From contig NZ_JAPZBC010000001.1 of NCBI RefSeq assembly GCF_027460265.1, positions 868,001-932,000 on the forward strand: DNA of 64,000 bases. The letters run 5' to 3'. A program made the translations under genes and the position numbers. Position 1 is the first letter of the stretch. Each line of letters opens with the position of its first letter. Under the pieces are notes generated by a model. That model was not told the origin of the DNA, made no database searches, and saw nothing but the letters and a program-made list of their open reading frames with translations. The DNA comes from Streptomyces sp. WMMC940 (lineage in GTDB: Bacteria > Actinomycetota > Actinomycetes > Streptomycetales > Streptomycetaceae). This document shows positions 26,644 through 35,631 of this stretch, one piece after another.

Positions 26644-27471
26644 ATGCCCTTCGCCACCGCCAAGGACGGCACAGAGATCTACTTCAAGGACTGGGGATCG
26701 GGGCAGCCCGTCGTCTTCTCCCACGGCTGGCCGCTGATCGCCGACGCCTGGGACCCCCAGCTGAAGCTCATGGTGGACAACGGGTTCCGCGGCGTCGCCC
26801 ACGACCGGCGCGGCGGCGGGCGCTCCGGCCAGCCCTGGGACGGCAACGAACTCGACACGTACGCCGACGACCTGGCAGCGGTCATCGAGGCCCTCGACCT
26901 CAGGGACGTCGTCCTGGTGGGGCACTCGACGGGCGGCGGCGAAGTCACGCGGTACATGGGACGGCACGGCACCGGCCGCGTAGCCAAGGCCGTGCTCCTC
27001 GGCGCGATACCCCCACTGATGCTCAAGACGGAAGCGAACCCCGAGGGCCTGCCGATCGAGGTCTTCGACGGGATCCGGGAAGGCGTCCTCACGGACCGCT
27101 CCCAGTACTACAAGGACCTCAGCGCGCCCTTCTACGGGGCCAACCGCGACGGATCGACCGTCAGCCACGGCACTCGCGACGAGTTCTGGCTGTGGTCGAT
27201 GACGGTCGGCATCAAGGGCGCGTACGACTGCATCAAGGCGTTCTCCGAGACCGACCTCACCGAGGACCTCAAGAAGATCGACGTCCCGACCCTGATCGTG
27301 CACGGCGACGACGACCAGATCGTGCCGATCGTGGCTGCCGGGGACAAGTCCTCGCAGTTGGTCAAGGGCGCGGTCTACAAGATCTATCCGGGCGCTCCCC
27401 ACGGCCTGTCCATGGTCCCCGAGTTCGCCGGGCAGTTCAACGCCGACCTCCTCGAATTCGCACGCGGCTGA
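26644..27471 (+). CDS. Alpha/beta hydrolase, cofactor-free chloroperoxidase type
   Basis: The 275-residue protein is an alpha/beta hydrolase of the non-haem chloroperoxidase/esterase branch. The nucleophile is S95 (VGHSTGGGE), with D224 (GDDDQIVP) and H253 (APHGLSM) completing the triad; the oxyanion segment is FSHGWP. Such enzymes hydrolyse esters and can perhydrolyse acetate, so halogenation is a side activity. ATG 26644 has AAAGGA upstream. It stands alone, and the substrate is unknown. Confidence 0.92.
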   Translation: MPFATAKDGTEIYFKDWGSGQPVVFSHGWPLIADAWDPQLKLMVDNGFRGVAHDRRGGGRSGQPWDGNELDTYADDLAAVIEALDLRDVVLVGHSTGGGEVTRYMGRHGTGRVAKAVLLGAIPPLMLKTEANPEGLPIEVFDGIREGVLTDRSQYYKDLSAPFYGANRDGSTVSHGTRDEFWLWSMTVGIKGAYDCIKAFSETDLTEDLKKIDVPTLIVHGDDDQIVPIVAAGDKSSQLVKGAVYKIYPGAPHGLSMVPEFAGQFNADLLEFARG

Positions 27472-27499
27472 GGCGGCGGCAACGGCCGGGGCCGAGACC

Positions 27500-27580
27500 G
27501 GAAACGCCAAGTTCCAGCGGCCGAGGCTGAACGGAAGCTCAGATACGCCTTGAGCAGCGCGATCCGAACGAGTGACATCA
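27500..27580 (-). other. Short hydrophobic reading frame, possible gene fragment
   Basis: The minus strand encodes LAFLFVIVVMSLVRIALLKAYL, which looks like one membrane helix. It has no ribosome site and cannot be assigned. It may be a remnant of a small membrane protein or chance. Confidence 0.2.
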
Positions 27581-27637
27581 CGACGATGACGAAGAGGAAG
27601 GCCAGTCACTGAAGGCGAGTCGGCCAGCCAGTACCCG

Positions 27638-28321
27638 TCAGCCGGCCGTCGCCTCGCGCAGCGCCCCGCGGCACAGGGCGTCGGCGCGGCGGGTGGACTC
27701 GGGGAGGCGGAAGTCCGGGGAGAGCGCGAGCGTATGGGCGCAGGCGTTGTCGAGCGAGACGCGGTGGCCGACCGAGACGAAGACCGGTTTGACCCCGCTC
27801 TGCGTGCGCAGCGCCCGCCCCACCACCTCGCCGTCGTCCGCCACCAGTGGCGAGGCGTCTCCGCGCCGCGCGCCCGGCGGGGCGTACGTGAACGTGAACG
27901 GGTTCTTGGCGACGCCGATCACCGGCAGGCCGGTCAGCACGCCGAGATGGCTGGCCAGTCCGAAGCGGCGGGGGTGGGCGAGGCCGTAGCCGTCGCAGAC
28001 GACCAGCCCGGGACCGTGCTTCAGCGATTCCAGCGCGGCGAGCACCGCCGGGATCTCACGGAAGGCGAGCAGCCCGGGGACGTAGGGGAAGGCGACCCGG
28101 CCGGCCGCGGTGCTCTCCTCGACGACGCCGAGCGTGGCGGCGTCGAGGACGACGGCGGCCGCGACGACCACGTCGTGCTCGTCGTCATAGGCCACGTCGA
28201 CCCCGGTGACGAGGCCGGTGCCCGGCGGCGGCCCGGGTTCGTCCAGGACGACGCGGGTCCTGAGCTCGTCCTGCACGGCTCGGGCCTCGGCCTCGTCGGT
28301 GGGTGTCCGGATGAGGGTCAT
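27638..28321 (-). CDS. nfi: Endonuclease V (deoxyinosine 3'-endonuclease)
   Basis: Endonuclease V nicks DNA one base beyond a deaminated adenine (hypoxanthine) and starts its repair. The 227-residue protein has the three metal ligands in canonical spacing: D42 (TGVDVAYD), E89 (LLAFREIP) and D110 (CDGYGLAHPRR). The wedge segment PYVPG is also present. ATG 28321 is preceded by GGGAGG. It diverges from a YciI-like gene across 39 bases. All signature residues are present, so it should be active. Confidence 0.94.
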   Translation of the reverse strand: MTLIRTPTDEAEARAVQDELRTRVVLDEPGPPPGTGLVTGVDVAYDDEHDVVVAAAVVLDAATLGVVEESTAAGRVAFPYVPGLLAFREIPAVLAALESLKHGPGLVVCDGYGLAHPRRFGLASHLGVLTGLPVIGVAKNPFTFTYAPPGARRGDASPLVADDGEVVGRALRTQSGVKPVFVSVGHRVSLDNACAHTLALSPDFRLPESTRRADALCRGALREATAG

Positions 28322-28360
28322 GGTGCCTCCCAGCCTAGACGTGCGGCTAACCTGCCGATC

Positions 28361-28660
28361 ATGTTCGTACTGGAATTGACCTACACGGCACCCCTCGAGC
28401 GCGTAGAGGAGCACCAGGACGCCCATGCGGCCTGGCTGGACGGCCTGTACGAGGAAGGCGTCCTGATCGCCTCCGGCCGCAAGAACCCGCGCGACGGCGG
28501 GGTGCTGCTCGCGTCGGGCGTCGACCGCGGGCGGGCCGAGCGGATCGCGGCGTCGGACCCCTACACCACCGCGGGGGTGTGCGAGTACCGGATCACGGAG
28601 TTCATCGCGACGAGGACGGCGCCCGCGCTGGAGCCCTACCGGGAGCGGCCCTCCGCGTGA
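28361..28660 (+). CDS. YciI-family protein
   Basis: The 99-residue protein has the ferredoxin-like YciI fold. It starts MFVLELTYTAPLERVEEHQDAH with the conserved His, followed by LIASGRKNPRDGGVLLASG and DPYTTAGVCEYRITEF. Members are dimeric and often act as small dehydrochlorinases or as unassigned enzymes using a His-Asp pair. The short divergent spacing from endonuclease V suggests a shared promoter region. Function is unknown. Confidence 0.87.
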   Translation: MFVLELTYTAPLERVEEHQDAHAAWLDGLYEEGVLIASGRKNPRDGGVLLASGVDRGRAERIAASDPYTTAGVCEYRITEFIATRTAPALEPYRERPSA

Positions 28661-28668
28661 CGGCGGAC

Positions 28669-28702
28669 GGGCCGGTACCGGGTGGCTCCCCGGTACCGGC
28701 CC
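28669..28702. terminator. Bidirectional 14-bp hairpin terminator
   Basis: GGGCCGGTACCGGG and CCCGGTACCGGCCC pair perfectly around TGGCTC, exactly between two convergent genes. Confidence 0.85.
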
Positions 28703-28742
28703 GCGTTGCGTCGGCGCGGCAGGGCGGGCGACTGATGCGCGC

Positions 28743-29840
28743 TCACCACTCCAGCCGGGCCGCGCGTCCTTTCTCCCCCGCCGCCCAGCAGCCGAAGTCC
28801 GGTGTGCAGTCGACGGTGTCGTACGAGCCGGTGTCCACGGTGCGCCAGGTGCGGCCGGCGTCGGTGGTGAGGTCGGTGCCCGTGGGTCCGACGGCCAGGG
28901 CGGCCGTGCGGCTGTGCGGCAGCCAGGCCACTCCCGAGCGGTAGGCGGGCGGTGGGGTCTCGGACTGCCGCCAGGTGCGGCCGCCGTCCCGGGTCACGGC
29001 GCCCGACCGGGGGGACGCCTCGCCGGTGCGGTAGTCGCCGCCGACCGCGAGACCGTGCGCGCGGTCCCGGAAGGCGAGCGCGAAGACGCCTCGAGCGGGG
29101 TCTGCGGCGGGGATCGTGGACTCGGCCGCGGTCCAGTGCAGCCCGCGGTCCGCGGAGTGCAGCACGCGCGCGGTGGCGCCGCCGCCGGTCGCGAGCCAGA
29201 CGTCCCTGGATCCGGAGCTCACCAGGCACTGGCCGCTCGCCGCGAAGCCCGCCTCGCCCGGCCGGGCGTCCGGCATCCCGGCGCTCGGCAGCACCTTCCA
29301 CGACCTGCCGCCGTCGCGGGTGGAGAGGATGCGGAACCTGCCGTCGACGGGGTCGCTCATCGCGAGCCCGTGCCGGGGGTCGAAGAAGGTGATGCAGTCG
29401 TAGAACGCCTTCGGATCGGCGTTGCGGAACGACTCCTCCCAGGTCGCTCCCCCGTCCTCGGTCCGCAGCACGCGCGAAGCCTCGCCCTCGCCGATGGCCA
29501 GTACGACGGCCCTGCGGGCGTCGAAGGCCTCGACGTCGCGGAACTCCAGCTCGTCCGCCCCGGGCGGTGAGACGTTCCGCCAGCTCCGGCCGCCGTCCGT
29601 GGTGCGGAGCACGGTGCCCTTCGAACCCGCGAGCCAGGCCGTGGTGCGGCTGACCGCGGCGAGTCCGCGGAACCGGACGTCCGTCCCGGTCCGCTTGAGC
29701 TCCCAGTGCGGTGCCCGGCCCTCCGCGTGCCGTGCGTCCGCCTGCGCGGGCACCGACAGGGCCGCGCCCAGCAGGGCGGCCAGCGCCACCCCGCTCAGCC
29801 CCGCGGACACCGTTCGTCTCGACTTCCCCTTGGGTCTCAT
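28743..29840 (-). CDS. Secreted Asp-box (BNR/YCF48-like) beta-propeller protein
   Basis: The 365-residue precursor has a signal peptide (SAGLSGVALAALLGAALSVPAQA) and then six Asp-box turns: TTDGGRSW, TEDGGATW, TRDGGRSW, SADRGLHW, TRDGGRTW and TTDAGRTW. Such repeats build six- or seven-bladed propellers seen in sialidases and in the photosystem assembly factor YCF48. The sialidase arginine triad and nucleophile are not evident, so it is more likely a binding or scaffold protein. Two cysteines near the C-terminus (CTPDFGC) may form a disulfide. ATG 29840 has no ribosome site but stands eight bases after a good -10 box, so the mRNA may be leaderless. Confidence 0.85.
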   Translation of the reverse strand: MRPKGKSRRTVSAGLSGVALAALLGAALSVPAQADARHAEGRAPHWELKRTGTDVRFRGLAAVSRTTAWLAGSKGTVLRTTDGGRSWRNVSPPGADELEFRDVEAFDARRAVVLAIGEGEASRVLRTEDGGATWEESFRNADPKAFYDCITFFDPRHGLAMSDPVDGRFRILSTRDGGRSWKVLPSAGMPDARPGEAGFAASGQCLVSSGSRDVWLATGGGATARVLHSADRGLHWTAAESTIPAADPARGVFALAFRDRAHGLAVGGDYRTGEASPRSGAVTRDGGRTWRQSETPPPAYRSGVAWLPHSRTAALAVGPTGTDLTTDAGRTWRTVDTGSYDTVDCTPDFGCWAAGEKGRAARLEW

Positions 29841-29848
29841 GGCGCGCG

Positions 29849-29877
29849 AACGTAGCCGACGCCCGGCACCCGGTCCA
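29849..29877 (-). promoter_or_regulatory. Promoter for a probable leaderless transcript
   Basis: On the minus strand TGGACC (29872-29877) and TACGTT (29849-29854) are 17 bases apart. The ATG of the propeller gene follows the -10 box after eight bases, the position of the transcription start. Confidence 0.5.
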
Positions 29878-29980
29878 GAGCGCCTTCCGTCCGGCGTCCG
29901 TGCCGAGTTCACCGTCCCGGGCCCCAAGAGGGGTCCCCGACCGCCTTCTGGCCGACTCGATGGGCAGATCTCGTGTGTGA

Positions 29981-31657
<1,677 letters not shown>

Positions 31658-31883
31658 GCGGGTTCCCGCCGCCGCGCGCCCGCGGCCGGTCACCATCGGG
31701 GATCCGCACGGAGCGTCCTGGCATCCGGTGCCGCACGGCCCGCGGGAATCCGCGGGCCGTGCGCGCTTGCGCGTGCGGTGACGCAACTCACGCTCCCCAC
31801 CGATGCACGGATTCCGCCGTTCACTCGTCTTCCCCTGTGGCAGAAAAGTGCCATCCGGCAGCAGTGAAGTGAGGGAGCGGGCC

Positions 31884-32300
31884 TTGTCCAGCGTCATCGA
31901 GCAGGCCGTGCAGGTCCGTCTGGTCGCCTCCGCGCCACGTATGGAATCCGTGCCGGCGACCCTGCGCTACGACCCCCGCGACCCCTTCGCCGTGAGCATG
32001 TCGTTCCCCGCCCCGGCCACTCTGGAGGGCACCGACGTGTCCTGGGCGTTCTCCCGCGACCTGCTCGTGCACGGCATGGACGAGCCCGCCGGGCTGGGCG
32101 ACGTGCGTGTGCGACCGTACGGCTACGACCGGACCGTCCTGGAGTTCCACGCCCCCGAGGGCACCGCGATGATGCACATCCGCACGTCCGAACTGCGCCG
32201 CTTCCTCAAGCGGGCTCAGGGGCTCGTCCCCGCCGGCCGGGAGCACCTCCACCTGGACCTCGACGCGGACCTGGCCGAGCTGATGCGCGACGCCCGTTGA
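31884..32300 (+). CDS. SsgA-like sporulation/cell-division protein (SALP)
   Basis: SALPs occur only in morphologically complex actinobacteria and steer septum placement and spore-wall remodelling. The 138-residue protein shows the family pattern: TLRYDPRDPFAVSMSF, VSWAFSRDLLVHGM, GLGDVRVRPYGYDRTVLEFHAPEGTA and LLxFLxRTxxLVP-like SELRRFLKRAQGLVPAGREH. The likely start is TTG 31884 with GGGAG seven bases upstream; GTG 31869 is in frame. It resembles the SsgD/SsgE-type members more than SsgA or SsgB, but I do not assign a letter. A hairpin follows the stop directly. Confidence 0.9.
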   Translation: MSSVIEQAVQVRLVASAPRMESVPATLRYDPRDPFAVSMSFPAPATLEGTDVSWAFSRDLLVHGMDEPAGLGDVRVRPYGYDRTVLEFHAPEGTAMMHIRTSELRRFLKRAQGLVPAGREHLHLDLDADLAELMRDAR

Positions 32301-32326
32301 GGGCGGCCGGGGGAGCACGGCCGCCC
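32301..32326 (+). terminator. Terminator of the SALP gene
   Basis: GGGCGGCC (32301-32308) pairs with GGCCGCCC (32319-32326) across ten bases, immediately after the stop codon. It insulates the ABC-F promoter from read-through. Confidence 0.7.
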
Positions 32327-32330
32327 CGAT

Positions 32331-32369
32331 CGTAAATCGCTTGCCCGCCGCACCCGCCCGGCGTAACTT
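32331..32369 (+). promoter_or_regulatory. Promoter with A/T-rich WblC (WhiB7)-like box
   Basis: TTGCCC (32341-32346) and TAACTT (32364-32369) are separated by exactly 17 bases. GTAAATCGC directly before the -35 hexamer is the only A/T-rich spot nearby. WhiB7/WblC, the antibiotic-induced activator, binds such A/T-rich sequence three bases upstream of the -35 box in front of ABC-F and other resistance genes. This is a candidate target site. Confidence 0.55.
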
Positions 32370-32395
32370 CGCACTCGGCCCTGTTGTCGTCGATC

Positions 32396-32573
32396 GGAGA
32401 AGGACGTTGCTCGTCTGAGGTCCTGAGACACCGTGTCACGCGCGCTTTCCGCCCGCGTGCCCGTGTGCGACCTCGGCGTACGAGCCGTCCCGTCCCGGAC
32501 CAGGGCCTTTGTGCCGTCCGACCGGTGTCTCACCCGTTGCCCCCCTTTCCTCTCACGCAACAGGGAGACCCGT
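32396..32573 (+). promoter_or_regulatory. Attenuator-like leader of the ABC-F gene
   Basis: The leader begins with ribosome site GGAGAAGGA and a tiny frame TTG CTC GTC TGA (32407-32418). Five bases later TGAGACACCG (32424-32433) can pair perfectly with CGGTGTCTCA (32523-32532), enclosing 89 bases; a smaller GTTGC/GCAAC stem (32536-32540, 32557-32561) lies beside the main ribosome site GGGAG. A ribosome stalled on the leader frame would cover the first arm. This is the design of antibiotic-sensing translational or transcriptional attenuators. Confidence 0.45.
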
Positions 32574-34214
32574 ATGTCCACCTCCCCCACCTATGTGAAC
32601 TGCTCCTCACTGTCCTTCTCCTGGCCGGACGGCACTCCCGTGCTGGAGGACTTCCAGCTGGCCGTCGGTCCCGGCAGAACGGGGCTGATCGGCCTCAACG
32701 GCTCCGGCAAGTCCACACTGCTGCGGCTGATCGCCGGAGAGCTCACGCCCGGCGAGGGCCGGGTGCGGATCGCGGGCCGGGTCGGCCATCTCCCGCAGAA
32801 CGTCGTGCTCGACACGGGGCTGCGGGTGGACGAGGGCCTCGGGATCGCCGCCACCCGCACCGCACTGCACGCGATCGAGGCGGGCGACGTACGGGAGGAG
32901 AACTTCACGGCGGTCGGCGACGACTGGGACGTGGAGGAGCGGGCCCGTGCCACGCTCGACCAGCTGGGGCTCGGGCACGTCGGCCTCGACCGGACCGTCG
33001 GCGAGATGTCGGGCGGCGAGTGCGTGCTGCTCAGGCTCGCGGCCCTGTTGCTGGCCCGCCCCGACGTGCTCCTGCTCGACGAACCGACCAACAACCTCGA
33101 CGTGGTCGCCCGGGGCCGGCTGTACGAGGCCGTCGAGGCCTGGTCCGGAGTGATGATCGTGGTCAGCCACGACCGCGAACTGTTGGAGCGGGTCGACCAG
33201 ATCGCCGACCTCCGGGACGGCGAGGTGACCTGGTACGGCGGGGCGTACTCGGCCTACGAGGCGACGCTGGCCGTCGAGCAGGAGGCCGCCGAGCGCATGG
33301 TCCGCGTCGCGGAGGCCGATGTGCGGCGGCAGAAACGCGAACTGGCCGAGGCCCAGGTCAAACTGACCCGCCGCAGACGCTACGGGCAGAAGATGTTCGA
33401 GCAGAAGCGCGAGCCGAAGATCGTGATGGGCGCGCGCAAACGTGCGGCGCAGGTCTCGGCGGGCAAGCACCGCGCCATGCACACGGAGCGGCTGACCGAG
33501 GCGAGGGAGCGACTGGCCGAGGCCGTGGACGCGGTGCGGGACGATGACGAGATCCGCGTCGAACTGCCGTACACCAAGGTCCCTCCGGGCCGCGGCGTCC
33601 TGCGGCTGTCCGAGGTGGAGCTCCGCTACGGGGCCCGTGTCGAGGGCGAGTTCGATCTGCGCGGACCGGAGCGGATCGCGCTCGTCGGGCGCAACGGGGC
33701 CGGCAAGACCACCCTGCTCCGCACGATCGCCGGGGAGTTGCGGCCGGTCGCGGGCGAGGTGACGGCGCAGGTGCCGCTGCGCTTCCTGCCCCAGCGGCTG
33801 GACGTGCTCGACGAGGGGCTGAGCGTCGTGCAGAACGTCGCCCGGTTCGCGCCCCAGGCGACGGACAACGCGATCCGGGCACGGCTCGCCCGCTTCCTGT
33901 TCCGGGGGGCACGGGCCGATCGCCCGGCCGGAACGCTCTCCGGCGGCGAGCGGTTCCGGGCCGCGCTGGCGGCGCTGCTGCTCGCGGAGCCCGCCCCGCA
34001 GCTGCTGATGCTGGACGAGCCGACCAACAACCTCGACATGGCGAGCGTCCGCGGACTCACCGAGGCCCTGGAGGCGTACGAGGGCGCGCTCATCGTGGCG
34101 AGCCACGACGTGACCTTCCTGGAGTCGCTGGGGATCACCCGCTGGCTCCTGCTCGACGGGGAGCTGCGGCCCACGACCGCCGAGGTGGTACGGGAGGAGT
34201 TGATGGGGACATGA
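32574..34214 (+). CDS. ABC-F family ATPase, antibiotic-resistance type
   Basis: ABC-F proteins of the resistance group bind the ribosomal E site and displace macrolides, lincosamides, pleuromutilins or similar drugs. The 546-residue protein has two ATPase domains and no membrane part: Walker A GLNGSGKST (40-48) and GRNGAGKTT, signatures MSGGE and LSGGE, and two LLLDEPTNNLD-type Walker B boxes. The interdomain linker is long and basic (RRRRYGQKMFEQKREPKIVMGARKRAA). ATG 32574 follows GGGAGACCCGT. Its promoter and structured leader point to antibiotic induction. EttA-like housekeeping factors are the alternative, but the linker and leader argue against it. The drug class is unknown. Confidence 0.88.
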   Translation: MSTSPTYVNCSSLSFSWPDGTPVLEDFQLAVGPGRTGLIGLNGSGKSTLLRLIAGELTPGEGRVRIAGRVGHLPQNVVLDTGLRVDEGLGIAATRTALHAIEAGDVREENFTAVGDDWDVEERARATLDQLGLGHVGLDRTVGEMSGGECVLLRLAALLLARPDVLLLDEPTNNLDVVARGRLYEAVEAWSGVMIVVSHDRELLERVDQIADLRDGEVTWYGGAYSAYEATLAVEQEAAERMVRVAEADVRRQKRELAEAQVKLTRRRRYGQKMFEQKREPKIVMGARKRAAQVSAGKHRAMHTERLTEARERLAEAVDAVRDDDEIRVELPYTKVPPGRGVLRLSEVELRYGARVEGEFDLRGPERIALVGRNGAGKTTLLRTIAGELRPVAGEVTAQVPLRFLPQRLDVLDEGLSVVQNVARFAPQATDNAIRARLARFLFRGARADRPAGTLSGGERFRAALAALLLAEPAPQLLMLDEPTNNLDMASVRGLTEALEAYEGALIVASHDVTFLESLGITRWLLLDGELRPTTAEVVREELMGT

Positions 34215-34279
34215 AGGCGAAGGCATGACCTGGTGAGCGGGTGACGTCGGGGGCGGCGCTCGGGAGAACGCGGGGTGCG

Positions 34280-34303
34280 GCCCCGGCGAGAGGGCCCCGG
34301 GGC
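34280..34303 (+). terminator. Hairpin after the ABC-F gene
   Basis: GCCCCGG (34280-34286) pairs with CCGGGGC (34297-34303) over ten bases, 66 bases after the stop codon. Confidence 0.45.
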
Positions 34304-34473
34304 GGCCGGAGCGGGCCGCGGAGGTCCGCTCCCGGGCCGCGCCGTTCCGCCTGCCGGTGGGGGCTGCGGCCCCGTGCGTCCCGCGGCGCCTGCCGGCGGT
34401 CGGGACCGGCCATGGCGACGGGGCGGCCGGACGCCGGCCGCCAAGGCGCGGCACCGGCCCGGTACGCGACCGT

Positions 34474-34599
34474 GGCCGGACACGCCGCGCGGGCCGGACA
34501 CGCCGCGCGGGCCGGACACGCCGCGCGGGCCGGACACGCCGCGCGGGCCGGACACGCCGCGCGGGCCGGACACGCCGCGCGGGCCGGGCACGCCGTGTG
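34474..34599. repeat. 18-bp minisatellite, seven copies
   Basis: Units starting at 34474, 34492, 34510, 34528, 34546, 34564 and 34582 follow GGCCGGACACGCCGCGCG. The first six are essentially perfect and the last is degenerate. They end about 70 bases before the DDAH start. Confidence 0.95.
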
Positions 34600-34671
34600 G
34601 GAGGGGACGGAATCGGGCAGGTGGGGCTCATGATGGCCCTGCCGCCCCCCGATTCGGTCCCTGGAGAGCCC

Positions 34672-35448
34672 GTGCCGAGCAGAAGAGCACTGATCCGACG
34701 CCCGAGCCCCCGCGTGGCGGACGGCCTGGTCACCCACGTCGAGCGCCGTACCGTCGACCCCCGGGCGGCGCTCTCCCAGTGGAAGGCGTACGGCGAGGCC
34801 CTGCGTACACACGGCTGGGAGACGGTCGAGGCCGAGCCCGCCGACGACTGCCCGGACGGGGTCTTCATCGAGGACACCGTGGTGATGTTCCGCAACGTCG
34901 CCCTCATCGCCCGCTCCGGGGCCGAGACCCGCCGCCCGGAGACGGCCGGGGTGGAGGAGGCGGTGGCGAGGCTCGGCTGCTCGGTGAACTGGGTGTGGGA
35001 ACCGGGCACGCTCGACGGGGGCGATGTGCTCAAGATCGGCGACACCGTCTACGTGGGGCGCGGCGGCAGGACCAACGCGGCCGGGGTGCAGCAGCTCCGC
35101 GCGGCCTTCGAGCCGCTGGGGGCCCGCGTCGTCGCCGTGCCCGTGTCGCGCGTGCTGCATCTGAAGTCGGCGGTGACCGCCCTGCCCGACGGGACCGTGA
35201 TCGGCTACGAGCCGCTGGTCGAGCAGCCGTCGCTGTTCCCGAGGTTCCTGCCCGTACCCGAGGAGGCGGGGGCCCATGTGGTGCTGCTCGGTGGCGCAAA
35301 ACTGCTGATGGCGGCGAGCGCCCCCAAGACGGCGGAACTGTTCGCCGACCTCGGATATGAGCCGGTTCCGGTGGACATCAGCGAGTTCGAGAAGCTCGAG
35401 GGCTGCGTGACGTGTCTCTCCGTACGGCTCCGGGACCTGCATACATAA
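34672..35448 (+). CDS. ddaH: Dimethylarginine dimethylaminohydrolase-like protein
   Basis: DDAH hydrolyses N-omega-methylated arginines to citrulline and methylamine; related amidinotransferase-fold enzymes act on arginine. The 258-residue protein has the substrate blocks PADDCPDGVFIEDTVVMF and GTLDGGDVLKIGDTVYVG, the catalytic His in VLHLKSAVT and the nucleophilic Cys in EGCVTCLSVRL. GTG 34672 is preferred, with GGAGAG just upstream and agreement with the usual N-terminus (PSRRALIRRPSP); ATG 34630 is also in frame. It is a single gene downstream of the minisatellite. Confidence 0.9.
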   Translation: MPSRRALIRRPSPRVADGLVTHVERRTVDPRAALSQWKAYGEALRTHGWETVEAEPADDCPDGVFIEDTVVMFRNVALIARSGAETRRPETAGVEEAVARLGCSVNWVWEPGTLDGGDVLKIGDTVYVGRGGRTNAAGVQQLRAAFEPLGARVVAVPVSRVLHLKSAVTALPDGTVIGYEPLVEQPSLFPRFLPVPEEAGAHVVLLGGAKLLMAASAPKTAELFADLGYEPVPVDISEFEKLEGCVTCLSVRLRDLHT

Positions 35449-35479
35449 CGGTGCGCAAGGGGACATCACGGCCGCGCGC

Positions 35480-35509
35480 TTGGCCGATGGCTTACTGCGC
35501 CTTTAACCT
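35480..35509 (+). promoter_or_regulatory. Putative desaturase promoter
   Basis: TTGGCC (35480-35485) and TAACCT (35504-35509) are 18 bases apart; the -10 box overlaps the first operator half-site. Confidence 0.4.
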
Positions 35510-35538
35510 ACGGTTTCGTAACCTACGAGGCCGTAGGT
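35505..35538 (+). promoter_or_regulatory. Operator array of the acyl-ACP desaturase gene
   Basis: ACCTACG at 35506 and 35521 repeats with a 15-base period. CGTAGGT (35532-35538) forms a palindrome with the second copy, ACCTACG-AGGC-CGTAGGT (35521-35538). Three half-sites over the probable transcription start indicate repression by a TetR- or GntR-type lipid sensor. Confidence 0.65.
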
Positions 35539-35631
35539 AAGACGCATGCCGAGATCCGGCCAGTGCCTTGCCGTCGGTGTCGTGCGTTCCGCTCGATGAC
35601 GTCCCTCCCCCACCCGCCCCCAGGAGCCCCC

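Larger units (their letters stand above)
34215..34671. other. Non-coding interval with minisatellite
   Basis: This interval holds a hairpin (34280-34303) and seven 18-bp repeats (34474-34599). All six frames stay open through the repeats because 18 is a multiple of three, so the apparent (AGHAAR) or (PDTPRG) peptides are not taken as genes. Confidence 0.6.

Noticed and set aside
28743..29840. A secreted sialidase
   Set aside because: Asp boxes are present, but the arginine triad and catalytic tyrosine/glutamate pattern of sialidases are not evident.
34474..34599. CRISPR-like repeats
   Set aside because: The units are directly adjacent with no spacers, and no cas genes are present.
34241..34633. 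A protein with AGHAAR repeats over the 18-bp array
   Set aside because: All frames on both strands are open through the array because 18 is divisible by three, and no ribosome site precedes the start.
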